Assembly (NCBI GenBank): GCA_028710495.1
Contig: JAQUST010000009.1
Location: forward strand, 24,552 to 58,509
Length of the DNA: 33,958 nucleotides
Direction: 5' to 3'
DNA from: Clostridia bacterium
GTDB lineage: Bacteria > Bacillota > Clostridia > Christensenellales > CAG-917
The position numbers and the translations under genes are program-made. Under the pieces are notes generated by a model. The model ran no database searches. It was not told where the DNA came from and saw only the letters and a list, made by a program, of their open reading frames with translations. This document shows, piece by piece, positions 19,949 through 28,479 of this stretch (the first letter of the stretch is position 1; every line of letters starts with the position of its first letter).

Positions 19949-20173
19949 ATGGCAAATCAAGTTAAAGATTCTGGAAACAGAGCAAAAAGCGGCAAAGCTA
20001 CGAGCGCTAATCAAACAAATCGTAGCACAAACAATGCAACTGATTGCAGTACCAAAAACAGTTATGAAATGAACACGCACACATCAAATCCAACAGGAAG
20101 AAGTGGTAACGCAGGCACAGAAGCGGCAAAAAGAAGCACAAGCAACGTTAAAGGAACAACAAAGAAAAAGTAA
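19949..20173 (+). CDS. Small (74 aa) N/S/T/K-rich low-complexity protein, function unknown
   Basis: aaaaggag SD 5-10 nt upstream of ATG 19949; MANQVKDSGNRAKSGKATSANQTNRSTNNATDCSTKNSYEMNTHTSNPTGRSGNAGTEAAKRSTSNVKGTTKKK; followed by a terminator. Confidence 0.7.
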   Translation: MANQVKDSGNRAKSGKATSANQTNRSTNNATDCSTKNSYEMNTHTSNPTGRSGNAGTEAAKRSTSNVKGTTKKK

Positions 20174-20212
20174 TTGTATTAGCAAAAAAGAAAATGTTTA
20201 AGTTAAAACAAA

Positions 20213-20250
20213 AAAAAGAAATCTCGCTAAATAAAGTGGGATTTCTTTTT
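20213..20250. terminator. Terminator after the small low-complexity gene
   Basis: AAAAAGAAATC ... GATTTCTTTTT inverted repeat with T-run. Confidence 0.75.
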
Positions 20251-20301
20251 ATAATCAGAATAATTCAAACTGAAAAAAGTTGATGTTTTATCTAAGGAGT
20301 A

Positions 20302-20808
20302 TTAATTAGCATCCTCTTCATCATCATCGTCACTTTCTTCATCTTCATCTTCGTCAAAAGTGTCATTCTCATCAAAAGCGGTGATGGATTCATCAAAGTC
20401 ATCAACAAAATCTGAGCTCTCTTCGTCGTAATCATCATCCTCAGCTTCCTCTTCTTCTTGAAGCATCGATAATGAAATTTCGTTGGAGTCATCCTCATCA
20501 GTTGCCGTTTCATCTTCAACAAATTGTCGCCAGTCATCATCCTCGGCTACTTCATCGTCTTCTTCAACTTTTGGTTCAGGCTTCTTGACCAGTTTTTCGG
20601 TACGGCAAACTGCGCAGATATCTTCTCCCTCATCGAGGTAGTTGACCTTGCATTCAGGGCAAATGCGTTCTTCAAGTATTTCATCATCTTCGTCTTCAAT
20701 GAGCGAAATATTTGCTTTGCCGAGTTCGACTTTGCAAACATCGCATAAATCCTCAGAGTTCAAAATCCAATTCAGATCGCAGCGCGGACATTTTTTGTAG
20801 TTTCCCAT
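20302..20808 (-). CDS. Double zinc-ribbon-like protein with a very acidic C-terminal tail
   Basis: Two related Cys blocks (CPRCDLNWILNSEDLCDVCK; CPECKVNYLDEGEDICAVCR) followed by about 100 aa dominated by D/E. Confidence 0.8.
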   Translation of the reverse strand: MGNYKKCPRCDLNWILNSEDLCDVCKVELGKANISLIEDEDDEILEERICPECKVNYLDEGEDICAVCRTEKLVKKPEPKVEEDDEVAEDDDWRQFVEDETATDEDDSNEISLSMLQEEEEAEDDDYDEESSDFVDDFDESITAFDENDTFDEDEDEESDDDDEEDAN

Positions 20809-21064
20809 ATATTCCTCTTTTAATTTTTTACCAAACTCTTATCAAAACATCTCAAAATATAGTCTTGATTTTCGCCTATATTATATTGACAACATTCACT
20901 CTTGTAAACTGTTTTTAAAAAAAAAATTATTTATTTTCAAAATCATCTTTAGAGTGTATTGTATGTGCGATAATCTGCAAAGTTCACAAACGAATTTTTC
21001 GTGTTTACTTTTTTATTGTATTATGTTATTATTTATAAAATAAAATGCAAGGAATAAAAAGAAA

Positions 21065-22423
21065 ATGACAAAACAATTCAAATTGAAAAAAAGAGTATTC
21101 AAAGGCATGCTGAACTCTGTATTTTTCCGTACGGGTATAGCTCTTATGGTGCTATTTTTGCTAACAAGCATGATGGCGTTTTTATTTTCTATTGGAACGA
21201 CAGATATTTTAGAATATGCTTTAAGCTTTGAAGCGATTCAAACAAGAGAAACCGTTATAGAGCGTGACGCAACGGGCTATTATAGCATAAAAGTTGCAAA
21301 TGAAGCAGACACAACTCCAATAAAAATCCTTCAACTCACAGACATTCACCTTGGCAATGGAGTCTGCACTCAGAAACAAGACCGATATGCAATCAATGCC
21401 GTTTATAAGGTTGTTAAGGCAGTTGAACCGGATCTTATAATGGTAACAGGCGATAGCGTTTATCCTGTGTTTATACAAACAATGACTTCGAATAATCTTG
21501 AACAGACAAAAGTATTTTGCAATATGATGGAGTCCATAGGTATTCCATGGGCTTATGCGTATGGAAATCACGATGAAGAAGTTTATGCAACACATCGCAA
21601 GTCAAGCTTGACCTCATATTATCAAAGTATTTCGTATGAAAACGGCGGAAAATGTTTGTTTACACCCGAACAAAGAATGATTGACTTAGAAAATGACACG
21701 GAATTTGAAATGTATGGAGAATTTTCAGGAGACGTCTATGGCGACTCCAATTATTTTATCAACGTTTTGAACAGTGACAGCTCACTGAATACGACTTGTT
21801 TAGTTATTGACAGCAATATGTACATTGAAGGAAGTTTGACTGACGGTTACGACAATATACACGAAGATCAGATTGAGTGGTATGAAAAAGAACTCACCAG
21901 AGTATCAAATTGTTACAATGCTCAAGACGGCACGTCAGGTCTTGCAAACTCTCTTGCATTTTATCACATTCCAAGCCAAGAATACTATGATGTTTGGAAT
22001 GCTTTAGAAAAACAATGCACAAAGCTGACCGATGAATGGGGCACGCATTTTGCAGAAGGAACGACAGAAAATATTGATGGAAACGATGTATATTATCATT
22101 ATGGTTATATGGGTGAAGGTTATCGTGACAATGGAGAGGCAATCATAAGTGATGCAAAATATTCTGACTTATTTTTTGAAAAATTAGTAGAACTTGGTTC
22201 AACAAAAGCAACGTTTGTCGGGCACGACCATAAAAATACATATTCAGTTACGTATAAGGGCATAATCTTAAATTTTGGACTTAGTATTGACAATCTTGCT
22301 TATGTGGACGTAGCAGATTATGAATATCGTGGCGGCACAATAATAGAGCTCGACGATTTCAGTGCGGACGGAGTATGGAATATGACAATATCCCAACTTA
22401 AGCTATCCGATATCGTTGACTAG
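21065..22423 (+). CDS. Membrane-anchored calcineurin-like metallophosphoesterase
   Basis: N-terminal TM helix; LQLTDIHLGNG, VTGDSV, AYGNHDEE, FVGHDHKNTYSV metallophosphoesterase motifs. Confidence 0.9.
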   Translation: MTKQFKLKKRVFKGMLNSVFFRTGIALMVLFLLTSMMAFLFSIGTTDILEYALSFEAIQTRETVIERDATGYYSIKVANEADTTPIKILQLTDIHLGNGVCTQKQDRYAINAVYKVVKAVEPDLIMVTGDSVYPVFIQTMTSNNLEQTKVFCNMMESIGIPWAYAYGNHDEEVYATHRKSSLTSYYQSISYENGGKCLFTPEQRMIDLENDTEFEMYGEFSGDVYGDSNYFINVLNSDSSLNTTCLVIDSNMYIEGSLTDGYDNIHEDQIEWYEKELTRVSNCYNAQDGTSGLANSLAFYHIPSQEYYDVWNALEKQCTKLTDEWGTHFAEGTTENIDGNDVYYHYGYMGEGYRDNGEAIISDAKYSDLFFEKLVELGSTKATFVGHDHKNTYSVTYKGIILNFGLSIDNLAYVDVADYEYRGGTIIELDDFSADGVWNMTISQLKLSDIVD

Positions 22424-22509
22424 CAAAAAATAAGAAAAAAGCCTAGGCATTTTAGAAGTCTAATTTTTCACACCAAGTGCAATCTATTGACTTTTTTACG
22501 CTAGGTTGC

Positions 22510-22690
22510 TAACATTGCTAATTGCAAACGTTACAAGACGACGGTAGTATTTTTAATTGCTAAAAAAGCGAGCAGGCAATAATTGCGAATATCACTAGAC
22601 GGTAGCATGGCTAATTGCGAACATAGCGAGCAGGCAATAATAGCGAGTAACGTTAGATGGCAATATTGTTAACGACAACAAGCTAATTGC
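22510..22690. repeat. Degenerate ~58-bp tandem repeat in the proS upstream region
   Basis: gcgagcaggcaataat at 22568 and 22626 with shared flanking attgcgaa / agacggtagca-type words; further degraded copy upstream. Confidence 0.7.
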
Positions 22691-22781
22691 TCACCTAGTC
22701 AATTAATTATATTGATAATGGCAACAAAGCAACAAGCTAAAGAAGAATTATATTAACTTATTATACATATTAGAGGTATAT

Positions 22782-24218
22782 ATGGCAGACAACAAACAAT
22801 TTGTAAAAGAAATAGCAGATATGAGTGCAGATTTTCCACAATGGTACACCGATGTGGTTTTGAAGACGGAGCTTGCAGATTACGGCCCAGTAAAAGGAAC
22901 TATGGTGATAAGACCGTACGGTTATGAAATTTGGGAAAACATACAGCACTCGCTTGACAGACGCTTCAAAGAAACGGGGCATAAGAATGCGTATTTTCCT
23001 CTTCTTATTCCGTATAGCTATCTTTTGAAAGAAGCGGAGCATGTGGAAGGATTTGCGCCTGAAGTTGCGCTAGTCACACATGTCGGCGACACTGAACTCG
23101 AAGAAAAGCTTGTTGTGCGCCCAACCAGTGAAACAATAATATGCGAGATGTACTCGCGTTGGGTACACAGTTATAGAGATTTGCCAGTGCTTATCAACCA
23201 ATGGGCAAACGTTGTGCGTTGGGAAAAGACAACGCGTCCGTTTTTGCGCACAAGTGAATTCTTGTGGCAGGAAGGGCACACTTTGCATATCACAAGCGAA
23301 GAAGCAAAAGAAGAAACCTTGAAAATGCTTGAGGTATATAGAGAGTTTATGCAAAATGTGCTTGCAATCGAGGTTTTGGTCGGTCGCAAGAGCGAAAAAG
23401 AAAAATTTGCAGGCGCGCAAGAAACTTATGCTATGGAAGCAATGATGTTAGATGGCAAAAGTTTGCAGGCAGGCACGTCGCACTTTTTCGGAAGAAACTT
23501 TTCGGATGCTTTTGATATCAAGTTTTTGGATAAAGACGGAACATTAAAAAATCCTTATCAAACAAGTTGGGGTGTTTCAACCCGTCTTATTGGTGCGCTT
23601 ATTATGGCGCATGGTGACCAAAGAGGACTGAAGTTGCCTCCAAGAGTTGCGCCTGTTCAATGTGTTATTATTCCGATAGCAACGCACAAAGCAGGAGTTT
23701 TGGACAAAGCTTATGAAATAGCGGAAGTTCTCAAAAATGCAGGAGTCCGAGTTGAAGTTGATGCCCGTGAGCAAAGTCCGGGCTGGAAGTTTAACGAATG
23801 GGAAATGAAGGGAGCGCCAATTCGTCTTGAAATAGGGCCTCGAGATATTGAAAACGGACAGTGTGTGCTAGCACGACGCGATACGCAGGAGAAGTCAACC
23901 GCTTTGTTGGCGGATATCTCAAGCACAGTCTTATCGCTTTTAGATGAAATACACAACAACATGTATGAGCAGTCAAAAGCATTTGTAAACAATCATATAA
24001 AGATTTGTTCAAATATGGATGAACTCACCACTGCAATCAATGAACAAAACTTCGTGAAAACAATGTGGTGCGGATGTCCTGAATGTGAAGCCGCCGTGAA
24101 GGCAGCCACTTCCGCATCGTCACGCGTTATGCCGTTTGACCAAACGCCGGTTGGCGACACTTGTGTATATTGCGGAAAGAAAGCAGACAAAGTGATTTAC
24201 TTTGCCAGAGCATATTAA
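22782..24218 (+). CDS. proS: Prolyl-tRNA synthetase, short archaeal/eukaryotic-like type
   Basis: FPQWYTDVVLKTELADYGPVKGTMVIRPYGYEIWENIQ, RPTSETIICEMYSRWVHSYRDLPVLINQWANVVRWE; C-terminal CGCPECEAA/CVYCGKKA. Confidence 0.95.
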   Translation: MADNKQFVKEIADMSADFPQWYTDVVLKTELADYGPVKGTMVIRPYGYEIWENIQHSLDRRFKETGHKNAYFPLLIPYSYLLKEAEHVEGFAPEVALVTHVGDTELEEKLVVRPTSETIICEMYSRWVHSYRDLPVLINQWANVVRWEKTTRPFLRTSEFLWQEGHTLHITSEEAKEETLKMLEVYREFMQNVLAIEVLVGRKSEKEKFAGAQETYAMEAMMLDGKSLQAGTSHFFGRNFSDAFDIKFLDKDGTLKNPYQTSWGVSTRLIGALIMAHGDQRGLKLPPRVAPVQCVIIPIATHKAGVLDKAYEIAEVLKNAGVRVEVDAREQSPGWKFNEWEMKGAPIRLEIGPRDIENGQCVLARRDTQEKSTALLADISSTVLSLLDEIHNNMYEQSKAFVNNHIKICSNMDELTTAINEQNFVKTMWCGCPECEAAVKAATSASSRVMPFDQTPVGDTCVYCGKKADKVIYFARAY

Positions 24219-24220
24219 AA

Positions 24221-24883
24221 ATGGTAAATATAGGAAATAGTTGGGACAAGATGCTTGAAAGTGAGTTCGGCGCAGACTATTATCAAAAATTGCGCAGATT
24301 TTTGTCGGCAGAGTACAAAAATTGCACCATATTTCCAAATATGTATGATATATTCAATGCGCTTGTGTGGACGGCGTATGAAGATGTCAAGGTTGTTATT
24401 TTAGGTCAAGATCCCTATCACGGAAATGGACAAGCGCACGGTCTGTGCTTTTCGGTGCAAGAAGGCGTTCAACCGCCACCGTCGCTTGTGAACATATTCA
24501 AGGAAATATGCGCCGATTTGGGTATGAAATGCACAAGCGGATGTCTGGAAAACTGGGCAAGGCAAGGTGTTTTGTTGCTCAACACGGTTCTAACTGTGCG
24601 TGAAGCTCAACCCAATTCGCATCGTGGACAAGGTTGGGAAACATTCACGGACAAAATCATAGAAATGCTCAATGAACGCAGTAAGCCTGTCGTGTTTTTG
24701 CTTTGGGGCGCAAATGCAAGAAGCAAAAAGAAATTGATAACCGCGCCACAGCACCTTATTTTGGAAGCGCCGCATCCGTCGCCATTATCAGCTTATGCAG
24801 GGTTTATGGGTTGCAAGCACTTTTCAAAGACAAATGAGTTTCTTGTCAAGAACGGCGAAACCCCTATAAACTGGCGAACATAA
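24221..24883 (+). CDS. ung: Uracil-DNA glycosylase family 1
   Basis: VVILGQDPYHGNGQAHGLCFSV (GQDPYH motif), EAPHPSPLSAYAGF; start ATG 24221 just after proS. Confidence 0.96.
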   Translation: MVNIGNSWDKMLESEFGADYYQKLRRFLSAEYKNCTIFPNMYDIFNALVWTAYEDVKVVILGQDPYHGNGQAHGLCFSVQEGVQPPPSLVNIFKEICADLGMKCTSGCLENWARQGVLLLNTVLTVREAQPNSHRGQGWETFTDKIIEMLNERSKPVVFLLWGANARSKKKLITAPQHLILEAPHPSPLSAYAGFMGCKHFSKTNEFLVKNGETPINWRT

Positions 24884-25148
24884 CAACAGCTACGGTCTTT
24901 TTTACAAACAGACGCAAAATCAGTGTAAGAAAAAAGCGATAACAAAAAATAATAATTAAAGAAAAAAAACCGAATTCGCAAAGCAATATAATAAATAGAA
25001 ATATTAGTAAGATATAAAAACAAGAATATGTAAAATAAATACTAAGATAAAACTGTTATAAAATAAAAATAAATCTAAATAAATCTAAAACAGAAAAATT
25101 TAAACAAACAACACACAATTATTGTGTGAGAAAATGAAGGATAAAATT

Positions 25149-25442
25149 ATGCTTACAAGCAAAGAAAGAAGCAATCTTAAAGCAATAGCAAATGACCTGC
25201 AACCGATATTCCAGATTGGCAAAGGCGGAATAACGCAAAATCTTATTGCGGATTTGTCAAATGCGCTTGAGGCGAGAGAACTTGTCAAAATTACAGTATT
25301 GAAAAACACCGATGTGACAGGCCGTGAAATTGTGGATGAGCTTGCCAAAGCGGTGCGTGCGGAAGCGGTTTCTGCAATCGGAAACAAAGTGGTATTGTAT
25401 CGGTATTCGCGAAAAGATAACGTCAAGCACATTGAATTTTAA
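25149..25442 (+). CDS. yhbY: YhbY/CRS1-CRM-domain RNA-binding protein
   Basis: MLTSKERSNLKAIANDLQPIFQIGKGGITQNLIADLSNALEARELVKITVLKN; aagga SD favours ATG 25149 over the TTG at 25122. Confidence 0.88.
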   Translation: MLTSKERSNLKAIANDLQPIFQIGKGGITQNLIADLSNALEARELVKITVLKNTDVTGREIVDELAKAVRAEAVSAIGNKVVLYRYSRKDNVKHIEF

Positions 25443-25553
25443 GAACACGTATTTTTCGTAAATTACTAGCAAAAATCAGGATATGACTAGCAAACTGTTG
25501 AAAAAGACAAAAACGCTATCAAAAACGCTATCAAAAAATTATAAGGATAGAAT

Positions 25554-25763
25554 ATGGAATACGAAGCATTAGTGGCACGCATAAACGAACTTGCCAAAAA
25601 AAGTAAGGAATGCGGGCTGAGTGAAGAAGAGGTCAATGAGCGCGCAGCATTACGCGAGGACTATCTTTGTCGTATTCGCGCAAACTTCCATTCTCAAATG
25701 GAAAACACATATATCATTGACCCTGTGACGGGCAAAAAGACAAAAGTCACGCCGAAGCAATAG
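25554..25763 (+). CDS. DUF896-family (YnzC-like) small protein
   Basis: INELAKKSKECGLSEEEVNERAALREDYLCRIRANFHSQMENTYIIDPVTGKK. Confidence 0.88.
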   Translation: MEYEALVARINELAKKSKECGLSEEEVNERAALREDYLCRIRANFHSQMENTYIIDPVTGKKTKVTPKQ

Positions 25764-25817
25764 TGCAAAAGCAAAAGTGCAAAAGCAAAAGTGCCAAAGC
25801 AAAAGTGCCAAAGCAAA
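25762..25817. repeat. 14-bp tandem repeat, 4 copies, starting at the stop codon of the DUF896 gene
   Basis: agtgcaaaagcaaa x2 then agtgccaaagcaaa x2. Confidence 0.95.
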
Positions 25818-25838
25818 ATATTGAATTAAGGATTAAAA

Positions 25839-26147
25839 ATGACAGAAAAAACAATGGAAAACATAGAAGATGAAAAAGAAAAAAACGAAAGCAAAAAAAT
25901 AGACGGGAAAAACACGGAAATTCTCCAAAAAAACACAGCAGAAATTGCGCAAATTCTCGAAAATGATACGAAAGAAAGCACTGAAATATCTATTAAAAAA
26001 CAAACCGTAAAAAGAGAAGAAAAGCCTCAACTTACGCCTGCACAGCAAGCCGAGAAAAAACGAAAACTCCGTGAAACCGAAAATTTCAAGAAGAAATATT
26101 TTGAGTATTATGACGACATAAAAATTTCTCACCGTGAAGATTGGTAA
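25839..26147 (+). CDS. Hypothetical highly charged (K/E-rich) protein
   Basis: ORF with ggattaaaa upstream; MTEKTMENIEDEKEKNESKK...PAQQAEKKRKLRETENFKKKYFEYYDDIKISHREDW; no family recognised. Confidence 0.45.
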   Translation: MTEKTMENIEDEKEKNESKKIDGKNTEILQKNTAEIAQILENDTKESTEISIKKQTVKREEKPQLTPAQQAEKKRKLRETENFKKKYFEYYDDIKISHREDW

Positions 26148-26187
26148 AACGGTTACAAATTAAAAAATGAAGATGAAATGGAATGCA

Positions 26188-26243
26188 ATAGAAGTTCAAA
26201 TTTGAATGAAATAGAAGTTCAAATTTGAATGAAATAGAAGTTG
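26188..26243. repeat. 23-bp tandem repeat (~2.5 copies) containing a perfect 12-bp palindrome
   Basis: atagaagttcaaatttgaatgaa at 26188 and 26211, partial at 26234; TTCAAATTTGAA is self-complementary. Confidence 0.92.
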
Positions 26244-26354
26244 AAACGGTGTGCAGTTTTAGAATCTAAAAAACTATTATAGTTTCTTATAGTATGTATT
26301 AAGCAAAGACTCAAAAAATGATGGAATAAATCTCATTTACGATTTTACTGAGAA

Positions 26355-26447
26355 AACAAAAAACACCGCACAACGATTGAACGTTGTATCCGTCCCCGAA
26401 GGTAAACGAATCCAAAGCGGTGTTTCCGAAGAAGCAAAAACCTCTTC
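26355..26447 (-). ncRNA. Candidate structured small RNA, copy A
   Basis: Minus strand: TATAAT (26455-26460) then hairpin GAAGAGG-tttttG-CCTTCTTC-type, outer stem AACACCGC/GCGGTGTT (26362-26369/26417-26424) plus T-run; inner hairpin with C(UUCG)G loop. Confidence 0.6.
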
Positions 26448-26504
26448 TAATACTATTATATTACAAAAAATGATGGAATAAATCTCATTTATGCTATTAT
26501 ACCA

Positions 26505-26588
26505 AAAATAAAAAACCGCCGCGTGTCCGTCCCCGTAGGTAAACGAAAAAATAGAGACGGTTTCAAAGAAGCAAAAACTTCTTCTAAT
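26505..26588 (-). ncRNA. Candidate structured small RNA, copy B (tandem paralogue of copy A)
   Basis: Same architecture: TATAAT on minus strand, AAGAAG/CTTCTT hairpin, outer stem AAACCGTC/GGCGGTTT (26556-26563/26513-26520) plus TTTTTTATTTTT; inner hairpin with C(UACG)G loop. Confidence 0.6.
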
Positions 26589-26785
26589 ACTATTATATTA
26601 CAAAAAATGAAAAGTCAATATCTAATGATAAAAAATTATCTGTTTCTAAAACTTCTACAAAATTCAATATGTTGTGGATATGTTGATTTTTTGCCCCAAA
26701 GCGGGCTGTTCTCAAAAGATTTAGTGAAATTCGCTTTACAAAATTGAAATAATAGATAATAATAATTGAGCGCATCAAGCGCGCA

Positions 26786-26850
26786 TCATTTGGGGCGACC
26801 CAATTCCTTGCTCGCCGAAAGGTAGAGCCATTAGACCAAAAGGAGGTATA
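26786..26850 (+). promoter_or_regulatory. Structured rpsF leader, candidate S6:S18 autoregulatory element
   Basis: TTGGG-GCGA-CCCAA hairpin and CC-GAAA-GG hairpin, mutually exclusive with GGCGA/TCGCC pairing, just before the rpsF SD. Confidence 0.45.
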
Positions 26851-26856
26851 ACAGTT

Positions 26857-27141
26857 ATGAATAAGTATGAAGTTCTTTATATTATTCGCAACGACATCGA
26901 AGATGACCAAAAAACCGCAGTTGTGGACAAATTCAGTTCACTAGTGGAGTCATTGGGAGGAACCGTCGAGTCAGTTGATAAGTGGGGCACAAAGAGATTT
27001 GCCTACACAATCGACAACACACAAAACGAAGGTTACTATGTTCTTATGAACATCACAGCTCAAGAAACCGCGCCTGCAGAAATCGACCGCAATATGCGTA
27101 TCGATGAAAAGGTTGTCAGATGTATGATCGTTAGGAAGTAA
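26857..27141 (+). CDS. rpsF: 30S ribosomal protein S6
   Basis: MNKYEVLYIIRNDIEDDQKTAVVDKFSSLVESLGGTVESVDKWGTKRFAYTI; operon with ssb, rpsR. Confidence 0.96.
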   Translation: MNKYEVLYIIRNDIEDDQKTAVVDKFSSLVESLGGTVESVDKWGTKRFAYTIDNTQNEGYYVLMNITAQETAPAEIDRNMRIDEKVVRCMIVRK

Positions 27142-27196
27142 TCCGCAACTTGTGAACATTGATCGTACGGCAGCAGGTCGTGCGAAAGGAGATATT

Positions 27197-27580
27197 ATGA
27201 ATAAAGTATTTATAATCGGCAACCTCACAAAGGACCCCGAACTCGCAAGCACAAACAATGGCATAATGTATTGCAAATTCACATTGGCAGTCTCAAGAAA
27301 TTATTCAAAAGACGGCAAGCGTGAAACTGACTTTCTCCCGATAGTTGTCTGGAGAGCGCAAGCAGAAAACTGCAATAAATATTTGAAGAAAGGTTCAAAG
27401 GCAGCTGTGTCGGGAAGCATCCAGACCAGAAGCTATGATGCAAATGATGGCACACGCCGTTATGTGACAGAAATCGCCGCTGATGAGGTGCAATTCCTCT
27501 CAACAAAGAACGATTCGTCAACAAGCGATAGCGCAGAATTTGACAACATCAAAGCAGTCGATGACGATCTTCCATTCTAA
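27197..27580 (+). CDS. ssb: Single-stranded DNA-binding protein
   Basis: MNKVFIIGNLTKDPELASTNNGIMYCKFTLAVSR..., C-terminal DDDLPF; aaaggag SD before ATG 27197. Confidence 0.96.
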   Translation: MNKVFIIGNLTKDPELASTNNGIMYCKFTLAVSRNYSKDGKRETDFLPIVVWRAQAENCNKYLKKGSKAAVSGSIQTRSYDANDGTRRYVTEIAADEVQFLSTKNDSSTSDSAEFDNIKAVDDDLPF

Positions 27581-27598
27581 AACAAGGAGAAATCGAAA

Positions 27599-27844
27599 AT
27601 GGGTGAAGAAACCAAACCACGCTATGCAAAAAGAGCGCCAAAGAAAAAGGTATGTATGTTCTGCGTTGACCACGCAAAAGAGATTGACTACAAAGATATA
27701 GCAAAGCTCAAGAGATTTATTACAGAAAAGGGCAAAATATTGCCACGCCGTATGAGTGGAGTATGCGCAAAGCATCAAAGACTTTTGGCAACAGCAATCA
27801 AGCGTGCACGCACAATGGCATTGCTTCCATACAAAGCCGACTAG
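27599..27844 (+). CDS. rpsR: 30S ribosomal protein S18
   Basis: [64 protein letters not shown]. Confidence 0.97.
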   Translation: MGEETKPRYAKRAPKKKVCMFCVDHAKEIDYKDIAKLKRFITEKGKILPRRMSGVCAKHQRLLATAIKRARTMALLPYKAD

Positions 27845-28007
27845 TCTGAAGCGAAGCGGAATGACACTAGTCATAAGCGAATCGGAATGGCATTAGTTGC
27901 AAAAGGTTTATTAAAAGCCAAAACTCAGTTTGTGAAATCAGTTATTGAAAGTCTTTTGCCAAAGATAGTGCAAAAGGATAAAGTGCAAAAGAAGAAAGAC
28001 TGAAAAC

Positions 28008-28065
28008 AAACTTTGTGAATGCAAAAACAAACAATCAAAAAAGCACTCAAATTGAGTGCTTTTTT
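28008..28065 (+). repeat. 58-bp direct repeat, copy 1, containing the rpsR-side terminator
   Basis: aaactttgtgaatgcaaaaacaaacaatcaaaaaagcactcaaattgagtgctttttt; GCACTC-AAATT-GAGTGC hairpin plus T-run. Confidence 0.93.
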
Positions 28066-28435
28066 ATTGTCAAAATTAAGGCAAAAGCAGTAAAAATATT
28101 CTAAAACTCAACATTGATTGCCTTAATTGAATTCATAAAATCAAATTATCATTATAATTTTTACATAAAATCAACCTGCGAAACGCTCCTGTATCAATAC
28201 GTAAGTTTTTATATTTATAAACATCTCTTAACTAATAACTAAATCTATTTTCAAATTTATAACAAACAAATTCTATGAACAAATTATGTTGTTTTATTGC
28301 CTACAAGTTTTGTGGCTTTTACAATTCATCAATATAAATATTTAAGAATTTTCAACTATTGTAATATAATAAACAATATATAAAAAAGATTTGTAGAAAT
28401 TTAGCGAATTTTGCTATATAGCACATTAATACTTC

Positions 28436-28449
28436 GTTTGTGTTATAAT
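28436..28449 (+). promoter_or_regulatory. Extended -10 promoter for the small cassette
   Basis: TGTTATAAT (TGn-TATAAT); weak -35. Confidence 0.55.
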
Positions 28450-28479
28450 CAGTGTAATATTATGGATAGGGAGAGATAG

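Noticed and set aside
22436-22781. T-box leader of proS
   Set aside because: No T-box consensus (GGGTGGnACCGCG-like) or specifier-loop architecture found; likewise none before cysS or argS.
26349-26610. Plus-strand attenuator of rpsF instead of a minus-strand RNA
   Set aside because: On the plus strand the hairpins lack a following T-run, contain C/A mismatches where the minus strand has G.U pairs, and the loops are not UNCG; the minus-strand reading is better supported.
27845-27900. Possible IS or MITE remnant (gaagcgaagcggaatgacactag / aagcgaatcggaatggcattag)
   Set aside because: A short imperfect direct duplication only; no terminal inverted repeats or transposase.
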